DNA from: Kitasatospora aureofaciens
Lineage (GTDB): Bacteria; Actinomycetota; Actinomycetes; Streptomycetales; Streptomycetaceae
Assembly: GCF_001188955.3 (NCBI RefSeq)
Contig: NZ_JPRF03000028.1
Span: 44,961 to 108,960 of the forward strand
Reading direction: 5' to 3'
DNA length: 64,000 bases
Under the pieces are notes generated by a model that did not search any database, had not been told where the DNA came from, and saw only the letters and a program-made list of their open reading frames with translations. Below are positions 57,801 through 64,000 of this stretch, piece by piece. Numbering within the stretch: position 1 is the first letter of the stretch; every line of letters starts with the position of its first letter. Position numbers and translations under genes: made by a program.

Positions 57801-57965
57801 GATCGCCCGCTGCCAGGCGGCGCCCAGCACGGCGAGGTCCAGCTCGCCGTGCACCCGGAAGGTGGTCAGCTCGACGTAGAGACCGTGCTCGGGGGAGGTG
57901 GTGCTGTGGTAGAGCATCCCCTCCTGGGTGGGCGAGAGGGGGTAGATGTCCTCGATGTCGTTCAC
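54843..57965 (-). CDS. NRPS C-A-PCP module after PKS
   Basis: A 1040-residue module. The condensation domain begins I-Y-P-L-S-P-T-Q-E-G-M-L-Y-H, a form often seen in D-accepting or dual C domains, with HHLLLDGWS near residue 140. The A domain has FTSGSTGRPKG, FDTSLAE and NMYGPTE. The carrier Ser is in GGDSL near 995. The pocket reads about DTA-Q-Y-C-M-V-Y-K and cannot be assigned. GTG 57965 overlaps the TGA of the upstream PKS (GTGA), whose carrier presumably delivers the acyl chain to this C domain. There is no epimerase or release domain. Confidence 0.93.
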   Translation of the reverse strand: MNDIEDIYPLSPTQEGMLYHSTTSPEHGLYVELTTFRVHGELDLAVLGAAWQRAIARHPVLRTAFVRERIRTPHQVVLPKAELPIEFRDLTGLDEAARTTAVAEELEQRARERFDLTRPPLMRLLVLRLPGEHLVVWTYHHLLLDGWSAALLLAEVTAGLSGSTDELPAPPPFRDYIAWLGRQDPERDRAFWTEYLAEHREPATLTLPGMRPGTKPTGGFHTVRAALPAETLATLRRLAATRATTFSGLVEAAWAGTVARHSGRDDVVVGVTVSGRPVGLDGAEQMVGMFINTVPVRVRVDRELPGDEWLARHAATRHPVLDHQHTALTDIQRWAGTAPGVPLFDTVVVVENYPDRTEAVLSHGEVTVDDVRYETRTNYPVTLVVRAAADLQLQAVVDSGRITPEEARALLDHVVAVLTRLAAEPGRPVGELLAVTEETRARQLDTWNGTGIDRTEPAALLSGLIDEAVRDRPDHPAVVDQHHRHGYRELDLRADALARLLVGRGVRPSDRVGICLGRGADLVTAMLAVARAGAAFVPLDPAHPVERIRLVLADAAPAVVLVDATGAPALAGWGGTVLDLTTADLTGETPSTPAVELPGAAPDGLAYLMFTSGSTGRPKGVAVGHRALANLVDSLARRHPGLDGDTRFLALTTLGFDTSLAELLVPLAVGGTVHVGGQALGLSGREVDRYAVEHGITALQATPSRYRALLDSGWQGAGRPRLYSCGEAFPADLAAPLAARGSSVWNMYGPTETTVYSSVEPITADTTRVTVGRPISNTVLHVLDTVDGRLLPVGCVGELCIGGDGVAQGYWQRPELTAERFVTDPFTGGRMYRTGDHARRLPDGRIELLGRMDRQLKLRGYRIEPGEIEQVLLALPEVAGSAVAVREGRLVAWVVPADRDAPLDTAGLQAGLRRSLPSYMVPEAVAVLAELPLTPAGKTDLLALPTPPQPGDEAAPAAPVGAADHEALVTRLFAEVLALPEVGPDDDFFELGGDSLRALRLVSRLEAELGRALDIELLFDAGTVRELSAAIGPASDAAGQ

Positions 57966-60900
57966 TTGGTGTCCTCTCCTGACCGGAACAGGGCGAATAC
58001 CCGGGCCAGGTCGTCTTCGCTGAGGTCCGCGTCCGAGAAGGCCTCGCGTGGCCCCGGCGAGGGGGCCGGGGAAGGGCCGGCGGGAGCGGTGGGCGGGGCT
58101 GTGGTGTCGGGCGCGGATTCGGCCGCCGGTTCGCGGTCCGCGCGGAGCCGGGCGGCGAGCTGCCCGACGGTGGGGTGGGCGAAGAGGTCGCCGGGAGAGA
58201 CGGCCAGCCCGAGCCGCTGGAGTTCGCCGGTGATCTGCACGACCAGCAGGGAGTCGCCGCCGAGCTCGAACAGGCTGTCGTCCGGGCCGATGCCGGGCAC
58301 GCCCAGCAGGCGGGACCAGACCGCGGCGATCCGCTCCTCCAGCTCCCCGGGGCCGTCCGGCCCGGCGTCCGGGGGCGCGGCCGCGACGGTGGCCGCGGCG
58401 ACGGCGATGCGCTGCGCGGTGCCTCCGGCCGCGCGGGGGCTGACCAGGACGTGCGGGAGGTGACGGTTGGCCAGGATCCGGTCGAGCGCCAGCAGGCCCT
58501 CCCGGGTCGGGATCCCGCCCTGCTCGGGCCCGACCGCCCCCGCGGCGCCGGGCGCGCCGCTGTCCGGGCCGTCGGCCGGGGCCGGCCGCAGTACGAAGCC
58601 CTCGACGAGCACGCTCGGCACACCGTCCGGCGCGGCCACGACCACGTCGACGACCAGCGTGCCGCCCGCCGCGGCCGCACCGGAGCGGCGCCGGACGTGG
58701 ACGACGGCATCGGGGCCGAGCGGGCCGAGCACCACCAGCCGCCGGTAGGCCACCGGCAGGTGGCTGCCGGTGCGGGCGGTGACGGCGCCGGTGGCGGTGT
58801 CCAGCAGTGCGGGGTGCAGCGGGTGCCCGGCCAGATCGCCGTGGAACGGCTCGGGCAGGCGCAGCCGCAGCATCGCCTCGCCCTCGCCCTCGCCCTGGCG
58901 GACCTCCGTGACGCTCTCCCAGCGCGGCCCGGTGCGCAGCCCGCTCGCCCCGCCGGGCCGCTGCCCGGCGGACGGCGCCACGGCGGCGCAGCGTCGCGCG
59001 AGCCCGTCGAGGTCAAGGCGCTCCGGGGAAGCGCCCCGGTACGGAGCGATCCGGCCCTGGGCGTGCGGCTTGGACGGCACGGCGCTGGAGCGGACCTCCC
59101 ACAGGTGCCCGCCGTCGGGCGCCGGACGCAGCCGCACGGTCACCTCCGGGGGCTGGTCGACGGGCAGCCGCAGTGGGTGGGTGAACACCGCGTCCAGTTC
59201 GACCGGACCTTCCCCGATCGCCAACCGGTGCCCTGCGACGGCGAGTTCGAGCAGTGCGGTGCCGGGCAGGACCGGGGCGTCGCCGATCCGGTGTTCCTCG
59301 GCCGGCCAGGCCGTCTGCCCGCTGCGGCGCAGCCGCAGCTCCACCGTCCCGTCCGGCTCGGTGCGGCGGGCGTCGAAGAGGGCGTGGTCGAGCACCTCTC
59401 CCCCGTCGAGCCAGTCCCGCAGCCCGGAGCGGACCGCCATGCCGGTCTGCGACCACCGGTCCCAGCCGATCGACACGGCCGTCCGGGTGCCGGTGGCGAA
59501 GCTGTCCAGGAAGGCGTTGGCCCCGGTGTAGTCGGCCTGACCGACCGCGCCGGTGACCGCGAGCGCCGAGGAGCAGAGCACCAGCAACGGACGGTCACGG
59601 GCCGTCAGCCGCTCCAGCAGCACGGTGCCGAGCACCTTGGGGGCGAGCACCCGCGCCATCTCCTCGGGTCCGCGCAGCGCGGTGACGCCGCCACCGGCCA
59701 CCCCGGCGGCGTGCACGACCCCGGAGATCGGGCCGTACGCGGCCCGCACCTCGTCGAGCGCGGCGGCCAGCGCGGCCTCGTCGGTGACGTCGGCCTGGAC
59801 GAGGCACAGCCGGGCGCCGTGGGCGGTCAGCCCGGCGAGCGCCTCGGCCAGCTCCGGCGGGCAGCTTCCGGCGGGCACGGCGTCCGCGGGCCGCAGGCTG
59901 CGCCAGCCCTCGCCGTCGGGCACGGCGCGGCGGGTGAGCAGCACGAGGGTTCGGCCGGCGTCCTCGGCGAGCCGGCCGGCCACGGCCAGGCCGATCCCGC
60001 CGAGACCGCCGGTGACCAGCCACGGCCCGGCGGGCAGCGCGGGTTGCTGGGCGGCCGGGTCGGTGAGCACGGGCCGGTCCGGGGCGGGCGCCAGGTGGGC
60101 CCGGCCACGGACCGCGGTGAGCGGCGCGGGCGCCTGCTCGGAGCGCAGCCGCGCCACCACCGCGTCGGCGGCCAGGGCCAGTTCGGCGGGCTCCCGGGTG
60201 GGGCAGTCCAGGTCGAGCGCCTCGGCGGTGAGGCCGGGCACCTCCTGCGGCAGCACCCGGACGGCGCCGAGCCCGGCGGCTGCCTGCGGGGTGCGGGCGG
60301 GCTGCCCGTTGACCCCGTGGGCGGCGTCGGTGACCAGCAGCATCCGCAGCGGCCGGCCCGGGAAGGCCTCGCCCAGGGCGCGGACCAGCTGGGCCGGGAC
60401 GGTCAGCGCGCGCAGGGCGCCGTCGGCCGCCTCGGCCGGGGTGGCCCGTTCCAGCGGCGGGTCGTCCAGCGCCTGGCACGAGACCACCGCGTCCGGCGGG
60501 GTGCCGCGCCCGGCCAGGGTGGCGGCCAGGGCGGTGCAGGAGGCGGGGTCCGCGGGGTCGAGGGTGAGCCCGGTGCCGTCCGGGCCGGCCGCCGCGCCGG
60601 GGGCGCGGACCAGGGTGACCAGGGCGCCCGCCGCGGTGAGCCGTTCGGCGACCGGCCCGGCGAGGCCGGCGTCGTCGGCGAGCAGCAGCACCGAGGCCGG
60701 GACGGGCCCGGTGCCGGCCGGCGGGAGGACGGGGGTCCAGGACAGGACGTGCAGCCAGGAGTCCACGCCGTCGGCGGCCGGGGTGGCGGTCGCGGCTGAT
60801 GCGGCCGGGGCGGTGAGGACGGCGGGCCCGGCGGGGCGCGGGCCGTCCCCGGCCGGTTCGAACCAGTGCCGGACCGGCTCGAACGGGTAGCCCGGCAGCG

Positions 60901-63478
60901 AGGCGTGCCGGCGCCCGGCCCGCTCCCCGAGGGCCGACCAGTCGAGCTCGGCGCCGCGCTCCCACAGCCGGCCCAGCGCGGTCAGTCGGGCGGGCGGCTG
61001 CGATCCGGCCGCGGCGGCGTCCAGGGTGGGCAGGGCCGGCCTGCCGGTGCCCAGGGTGCGCACGGCGAAGCCGGTCAGTCCCCGGCCGGGGCCGAGCTCC
61101 AGCAGCGGGCCGTCACCCGGCAGGGCGGCGAGCGCGTCGGCGAAGCGGACGGTGTGCCGCAGCTGGCGCGCCCAGTACTCCGGCGAGACGGCCTCCTCGG
61201 CGGTCAGCTCACGCCCGGTCAGGCCGGAGACCACCGGCAGGGCGGGGGCCTGCGCCGGGACACCCGCCACCAGCCGGGCGAACTCCGCCAGCAGCGGCTC
61301 GGCGTCCCGGGTGTGGAAGGCGTGCCGGACGGCCAGCGGCCGGGCCGCGACGCCGCGCGCGGCCAGGCGCTCGGCCAGCCGGGCCACCGCCTCCGGGGCG
61401 CCGGCCGCCACGCAGCGGTCCGGTGCGTTGACGGCGGCGAGCTCCGGGCCCTCGGGGTCGTCCAGCAGCGCGCGCAACTCCGCCTCGGGCAGCGGGACGC
61501 TCAGCATCGCGCCCGGCTCCATGGCGCCCATCAACCGTCCGCGTTCGGCCACCAGCCGGGCGGCGCCGGGCAGTTCGAAGACCCCGGCGGCGCAGGCGGC
61601 CGCGAACTCGCCGACGCTGTGGCCGGCCAGCGCGACCGGCCGCAGGCCGAGCGATGTCCACCAGGCGGTGAGCGCGTACTCCACCGCGAACAGGGCCGGC
61701 TGGGCGACCTCGGTGCGGTCGAACAGGTCCGCGTGGGCCGGGTCGAGCAGCAGCGCGCGCAGCGGCGCGGCCGTCCATGGCCGCAGGGCGTCCAGGCAGC
61801 GGTCGAGCGCGGCGCGGAAGACCGGTTCGGCGCGGTACGGCTCCGCAGCCGTGCCCGGGCGGCCGGCGCCCTGGCCGGGGTACAGGAAGGCGACCTCCCG
61901 GCCGTCGCCGGTGGCCCGGACCGGGCGGGAGTGGTGGTGCCCCCCGGGCCCCGTCAGGACGGTGCGCCGCCAGGGGTGGTGCCTGCGCCTGGTCTGCAGG
62001 GTGAACGCGGCGTCGGCGGCCGTGGGTGCGGCCGGTCCGGCCAGTGCCGCGTCGAGTCGTTCGGTGGCCCGGTCGAGCGCCGACTCGCTGCGGGCGGACA
62101 CCGGCAGCAGCTCCCACTCGCCGGCCGGCGCGGCGGCAGCGACGGGCAGCGGGGGAGCGTCCTGGACGATCAGGTGGGCGTTGGTGCCGCCGATGCCGAA
62201 GGAACTGACCCCGGCGATCCGGGTGCCGTCCGCACCGGGCCAGGGCTCGGCCTCGGTCAGCACCCGGAACAGGCGGGGGTCCAGCTCGGGGCTGGGGTTC
62301 TCGAAGTGGACGGTCGGCAGCAGCGTGCGGTGCTGCAGCGAGAGCACTGTCTTGATCAGCCCGGCCATCCCGGCGCAGGTGTCCAGGTGGCCGACGTTGG
62401 ACTTGACCGCGCCGAGTACCCGGCGGGGGTCCGGGGCGTCGCCGAACACCCGGCTCAGCGCGGCGAGTTCGATCCGGTCGCCGAGGGCCGTCGCGGTGCC
62501 GTGCGCCTCGATGCAGGAGACCTCGTCGGGCGTGACCCCGGCCACCGACTGAGCGGCGGTGATCACCCGGACCTGGCCGTCCAGGCTCGGCGCGGTGAAG
62601 CCGACCTTGCGGTTCCCGTCGTTGTTGACCGCCGAGCCGAGCAGGACGGCCCGGACGGTGTCGCCGTCGGCGACCGCGTCGGCCAGCCGCTTGAGCACCA
62701 CCACGCCGACGCCGCTGCCGAAGACCGTACCGGTCGCCCCGGCGTCGAAGGGCCGGCAGTGCCCGTCGGCGGAGAGGATCCCGCCCTCGGCGTGCAGGTA
62801 GCCGAGCCCCTGGCCGACCCCGGCGGAGACCGCCCCGGCCAGCGCCACGTCGCACTCGCCGCTCAGCAGCGCCTCGGCCGCCAGGTGGACGGCGACCAGG
62901 GCGGAGGAGCAGGCGCTCTGCACGCTCAGGCTCGGGCCGGTCAGGCCGAGCCGGTAGGAGGTCTGGGTGGCGAGGTAGTCCTTGTCGCCCGCGGCCAGCC
63001 ACTGGACCTCGGCGCGGTCAGCCAAGTGGGCGGCGCGCGGCAGCAGTTGGTGCGTCAGGTAGGAGTTGAACCCGGCCGAGGCGTAGACGCCCACGCCGCC
63101 CTCGACCCCCTCGGTGGGCTGCCCGGCGTCCTCCAGCGCGGCGACCGCGCACTGCAGGAAGAGCCGGTGCTGGGGGTCCATCAGCTCGGCGTCGCGGGGC
63201 GGGATGCCGAAGTACTCGGCGTCGAACTCCGCCAGGCCCTCCAGCACGCCGCCGGCGCCCACGAACCGCGGGTCGGCCAGCCGGTCGGCCGGCACGCCCA
63301 GGGCCGTCAGCTCCTCGGGGGTGCGGAAGGTGATGTTCTCCCGACCCGCGACCAGGTCGGCCCAGAAGGTCCCGGCATCGGGGGCGCCGGGGAACCGGCA
63401 GGCGAGGCCGGTGACGGCGATCGCGTCCGGCAGATCCGGCACCGCGGTGGCCGGGCCCTCGGGGGCGTGGGTGGACAT
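57962..63478 (-). CDS. Type I PKS module KS-AT-KR-DH-PCP
   Basis: An 1838-residue module. KS: Cys in Q-S-A-C-S-S near residue 189, H-G-T-A-T, K-S-N-V-G-H. AT: G-H-S-V-G near 619 and HAFH near 719, the malonyl-CoA motif. KR: G-G-L-G-G-I-G-L near 1158 with Tyr in A-D-Y-T-G-A-N near 1315, apparently active. DH: H-R-I-G-D-A-P-V-L-P near 1396 and H-P-A-L-L-D, following the KR instead of preceding it. The carrier (L-G-G-D-S-L near 1742) looks like an NRPS PCP, not a PKS ACP. The expected step is two-carbon extension with reduction and dehydration to an alpha,beta-enoyl chain passed to the next NRPS. The start is ATG 63478 after GAGGAG. Confidence 0.94.
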   Translation of the reverse strand: MSTHAPEGPATAVPDLPDAIAVTGLACRFPGAPDAGTFWADLVAGRENITFRTPEELTALGVPADRLADPRFVGAGGVLEGLAEFDAEYFGIPPRDAELMDPQHRLFLQCAVAALEDAGQPTEGVEGGVGVYASAGFNSYLTHQLLPRAAHLADRAEVQWLAAGDKDYLATQTSYRLGLTGPSLSVQSACSSALVAVHLAAEALLSGECDVALAGAVSAGVGQGLGYLHAEGGILSADGHCRPFDAGATGTVFGSGVGVVVLKRLADAVADGDTVRAVLLGSAVNNDGNRKVGFTAPSLDGQVRVITAAQSVAGVTPDEVSCIEAHGTATALGDRIELAALSRVFGDAPDPRRVLGAVKSNVGHLDTCAGMAGLIKTVLSLQHRTLLPTVHFENPSPELDPRLFRVLTEAEPWPGADGTRIAGVSSFGIGGTNAHLIVQDAPPLPVAAAAPAGEWELLPVSARSESALDRATERLDAALAGPAAPTAADAAFTLQTRRRHHPWRRTVLTGPGGHHHSRPVRATGDGREVAFLYPGQGAGRPGTAAEPYRAEPVFRAALDRCLDALRPWTAAPLRALLLDPAHADLFDRTEVAQPALFAVEYALTAWWTSLGLRPVALAGHSVGEFAAACAAGVFELPGAARLVAERGRLMGAMEPGAMLSVPLPEAELRALLDDPEGPELAAVNAPDRCVAAGAPEAVARLAERLAARGVAARPLAVRHAFHTRDAEPLLAEFARLVAGVPAQAPALPVVSGLTGRELTAEEAVSPEYWARQLRHTVRFADALAALPGDGPLLELGPGRGLTGFAVRTLGTGRPALPTLDAAAAGSQPPARLTALGRLWERGAELDWSALGERAGRRHASLPGYPFEPVRHWFEPAGDGPRPAGPAVLTAPAASAATATPAADGVDSWLHVLSWTPVLPPAGTGPVPASVLLLADDAGLAGPVAERLTAAGALVTLVRAPGAAAGPDGTGLTLDPADPASCTALAATLAGRGTPPDAVVSCQALDDPPLERATPAEAADGALRALTVPAQLVRALGEAFPGRPLRMLLVTDAAHGVNGQPARTPQAAAGLGAVRVLPQEVPGLTAEALDLDCPTREPAELALAADAVVARLRSEQAPAPLTAVRGRAHLAPAPDRPVLTDPAAQQPALPAGPWLVTGGLGGIGLAVAGRLAEDAGRTLVLLTRRAVPDGEGWRSLRPADAVPAGSCPPELAEALAGLTAHGARLCLVQADVTDEAALAAALDEVRAAYGPISGVVHAAGVAGGGVTALRGPEEMARVLAPKVLGTVLLERLTARDRPLLVLCSSALAVTGAVGQADYTGANAFLDSFATGTRTAVSIGWDRWSQTGMAVRSGLRDWLDGGEVLDHALFDARRTEPDGTVELRLRRSGQTAWPAEEHRIGDAPVLPGTALLELAVAGHRLAIGEGPVELDAVFTHPLRLPVDQPPEVTVRLRPAPDGGHLWEVRSSAVPSKPHAQGRIAPYRGASPERLDLDGLARRCAAVAPSAGQRPGGASGLRTGPRWESVTEVRQGEGEGEAMLRLRLPEPFHGDLAGHPLHPALLDTATGAVTARTGSHLPVAYRRLVVLGPLGPDAVVHVRRRSGAAAAGGTLVVDVVVAAPDGVPSVLVEGFVLRPAPADGPDSGAPGAAGAVGPEQGGIPTREGLLALDRILANRHLPHVLVSPRAAGGTAQRIAVAAATVAAAPPDAGPDGPGELEERIAAVWSRLLGVPGIGPDDSLFELGGDSLLVVQITGELQRLGLAVSPGDLFAHPTVGQLAARLRADREPAAESAPDTTAPPTAPAGPSPAPSPGPREAFSDADLSEDDLARVFALFRSGEDTK

Positions 63479-63518
63479 CGGACTGCTCTCCTCACAGGTG
63501 GTGATCGACGCGGCTGGG

Positions 63519-63564
63519 GGCCGGCGGCCGGACCGGGCAGGGGTGCCCGGCCCGGCCGCCGGCC
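63519..63564. terminator. Intra-operon hairpin upstream of the KS-AT-KR-DH gene
   Basis: Arms of 20 paired bases with one mismatch around a GGGG loop, in the 93-base gap between two leftward genes. It is likely a partial terminator or message stabilizer. Confidence 0.6.
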
Positions 63565-63571
63565 GCTCGGG

Positions 63572-64000
63572 TCAGCCGGTCGGGTTGGTGCCGGAGCCGC
63601 CCCGGCGGGCGGCACGGCGCCGTTCGTGGTGCTGCCGGCGGTCGCCGCCGGCGCTCGGTGCCTCCGTCGGTGCCTCCGGCCGGGCGCTGCTCCCGGGGGC
63701 CGGCGACGGCTCCGCGGCCGCCGCAGGGGCGGGCCGGTCCAGCAGATCGGCGAGGTGGCGGATCGTCGGCCGGTCGAACATCTCGACCACCGACAGCTCC
63801 TGCCCGAAGTCCTCGGCGATCCGCCGCTGGACCCGGACCAGGTGGATGGAGTTGGCGCCGGCCTCGAAGAAGTTGGTGTCGACGTCGACCTCCGCCCCGT
63901 CCATCCCCTCCCGCCACAGTGCGGTGAGCCGCTCCACCGCGCCCGGCCCGGTGGGCCGCGCCGCCGTGCGCCGCGGCGGAACCGGCGCCGCGGGCGCGGC
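63572..64000 (-). CDS. C-terminal end of a PKS/NRPS protein: carrier domain (partial)
   Basis: The frame is open to the window edge; 142 residues are visible. It begins with a Pro/Ala/Arg linker, then a carrier domain (D-T-N-F-F-E-A-G-A-N-S-I-H-L-V, attachment Ser in GANSI), then ~45 low-complexity residues rich in Pro, Ala and Arg. GTG 63937 could start a free carrier of about 121 residues, but the linker upstream is open and looks like an inter-domain linker, so a larger upstream synthase is more likely. It feeds the KS of the next gene. Confidence 0.75.
   Translation of the reverse strand, partial: AAPAAPVPPRRTAARPTGPGAVERLTALWREGMDGAEVDVDTNFFEAGANSIHLVRVQRRIAEDFGQELSVVEMFDRPTIRHLADLLDRPAPAAAAEPSPAPGSSARPEAPTEAPSAGGDRRQHHERRRAARRGGSGTNPTG

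Overview
The window is very GC-rich DNA, with codon usage strongly biased to G/C in third position. It carries a WhiB-family regulator, an FBP-type zinc-finger protein and a short DUF6131-like membrane protein, all typical of Streptomyces or Kitasatospora. Nearly all of it is one large nonribosomal peptide / polyketide locus that runs off both ends: an exporter is cut at base 1 and a carrier-protein gene is cut at base 64000. No rRNA, tRNA, insertion sequence or CRISPR array was seen.

Region A (1-28006) is a mosaic of NRPS genes in small divergent and convergent operons. A leftward operon encodes a C-PCP-C-A-PCP-TE synthetase (serine-type A domain, EntF-like end), a type II thioesterase with a Cys nucleophile, and an MFS exporter. 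Next come a C-A-PCP NRPS, an FAD monooxygenase and a stand-alone proline-class A domain (rightward). A stand-alone C domain and an A-PCP protein run leftward. An A(Ser-like)-PCP protein, a divergent serine hydroxymethyltransferase and an MbtH protein run rightward. A KtzI-like ornithine N-hydroxylase and a KtzT-like protein run leftward; this pair makes L-piperazic acid in known systems. Finally an A-PCP protein, a P450 and a threonine aldolase run rightward. Expected building blocks are serine, probably alpha-methylserine, piperazate and a beta-hydroxylated residue.

The middle (28037-33384) looks like ordinary chromosome: FBP protein, ThrE-type exporter, WhiB-like protein, small membrane protein, two repeat-bearing hypothetical proteins and an AraC regulator. 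It either separates two clusters or is an insert in one.

Region B (33474-64000) is almost entirely leftward, in two operons split by a rightward MFS gene. Operon B2 (45158 to 33474) encodes a PKS with the order ACP-KS-AT-AT-ACP-C, an A-PCP protein, a lone KS lacking one catalytic His, a P450 and a CchA-like formyltransferase. Operon B1 (>64000 to 47361) encodes the C-terminal end of a carrier protein, a KS-AT-KR-DH-PCP PKS, a C-A-PCP NRPS, an A-PCP protein, an argininosuccinate-synthase-like enzyme, an ATP-grasp ligase, a secreted penicillin-acylase-family protein and a small membrane protein. Many stops and starts overlap (GTGA/ATGA), so translation is probably coupled.

The assembly line is strongly fragmented: nine A domains against six C domains, several A-PCP proteins acting in trans, and one C-PCP module with no A domain. 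The acylase plus exporters suggest an acylated precursor that is exported and then trimmed. I do not recognise the product. All A-domain codes below were read by eye and should be treated as hypotheses.
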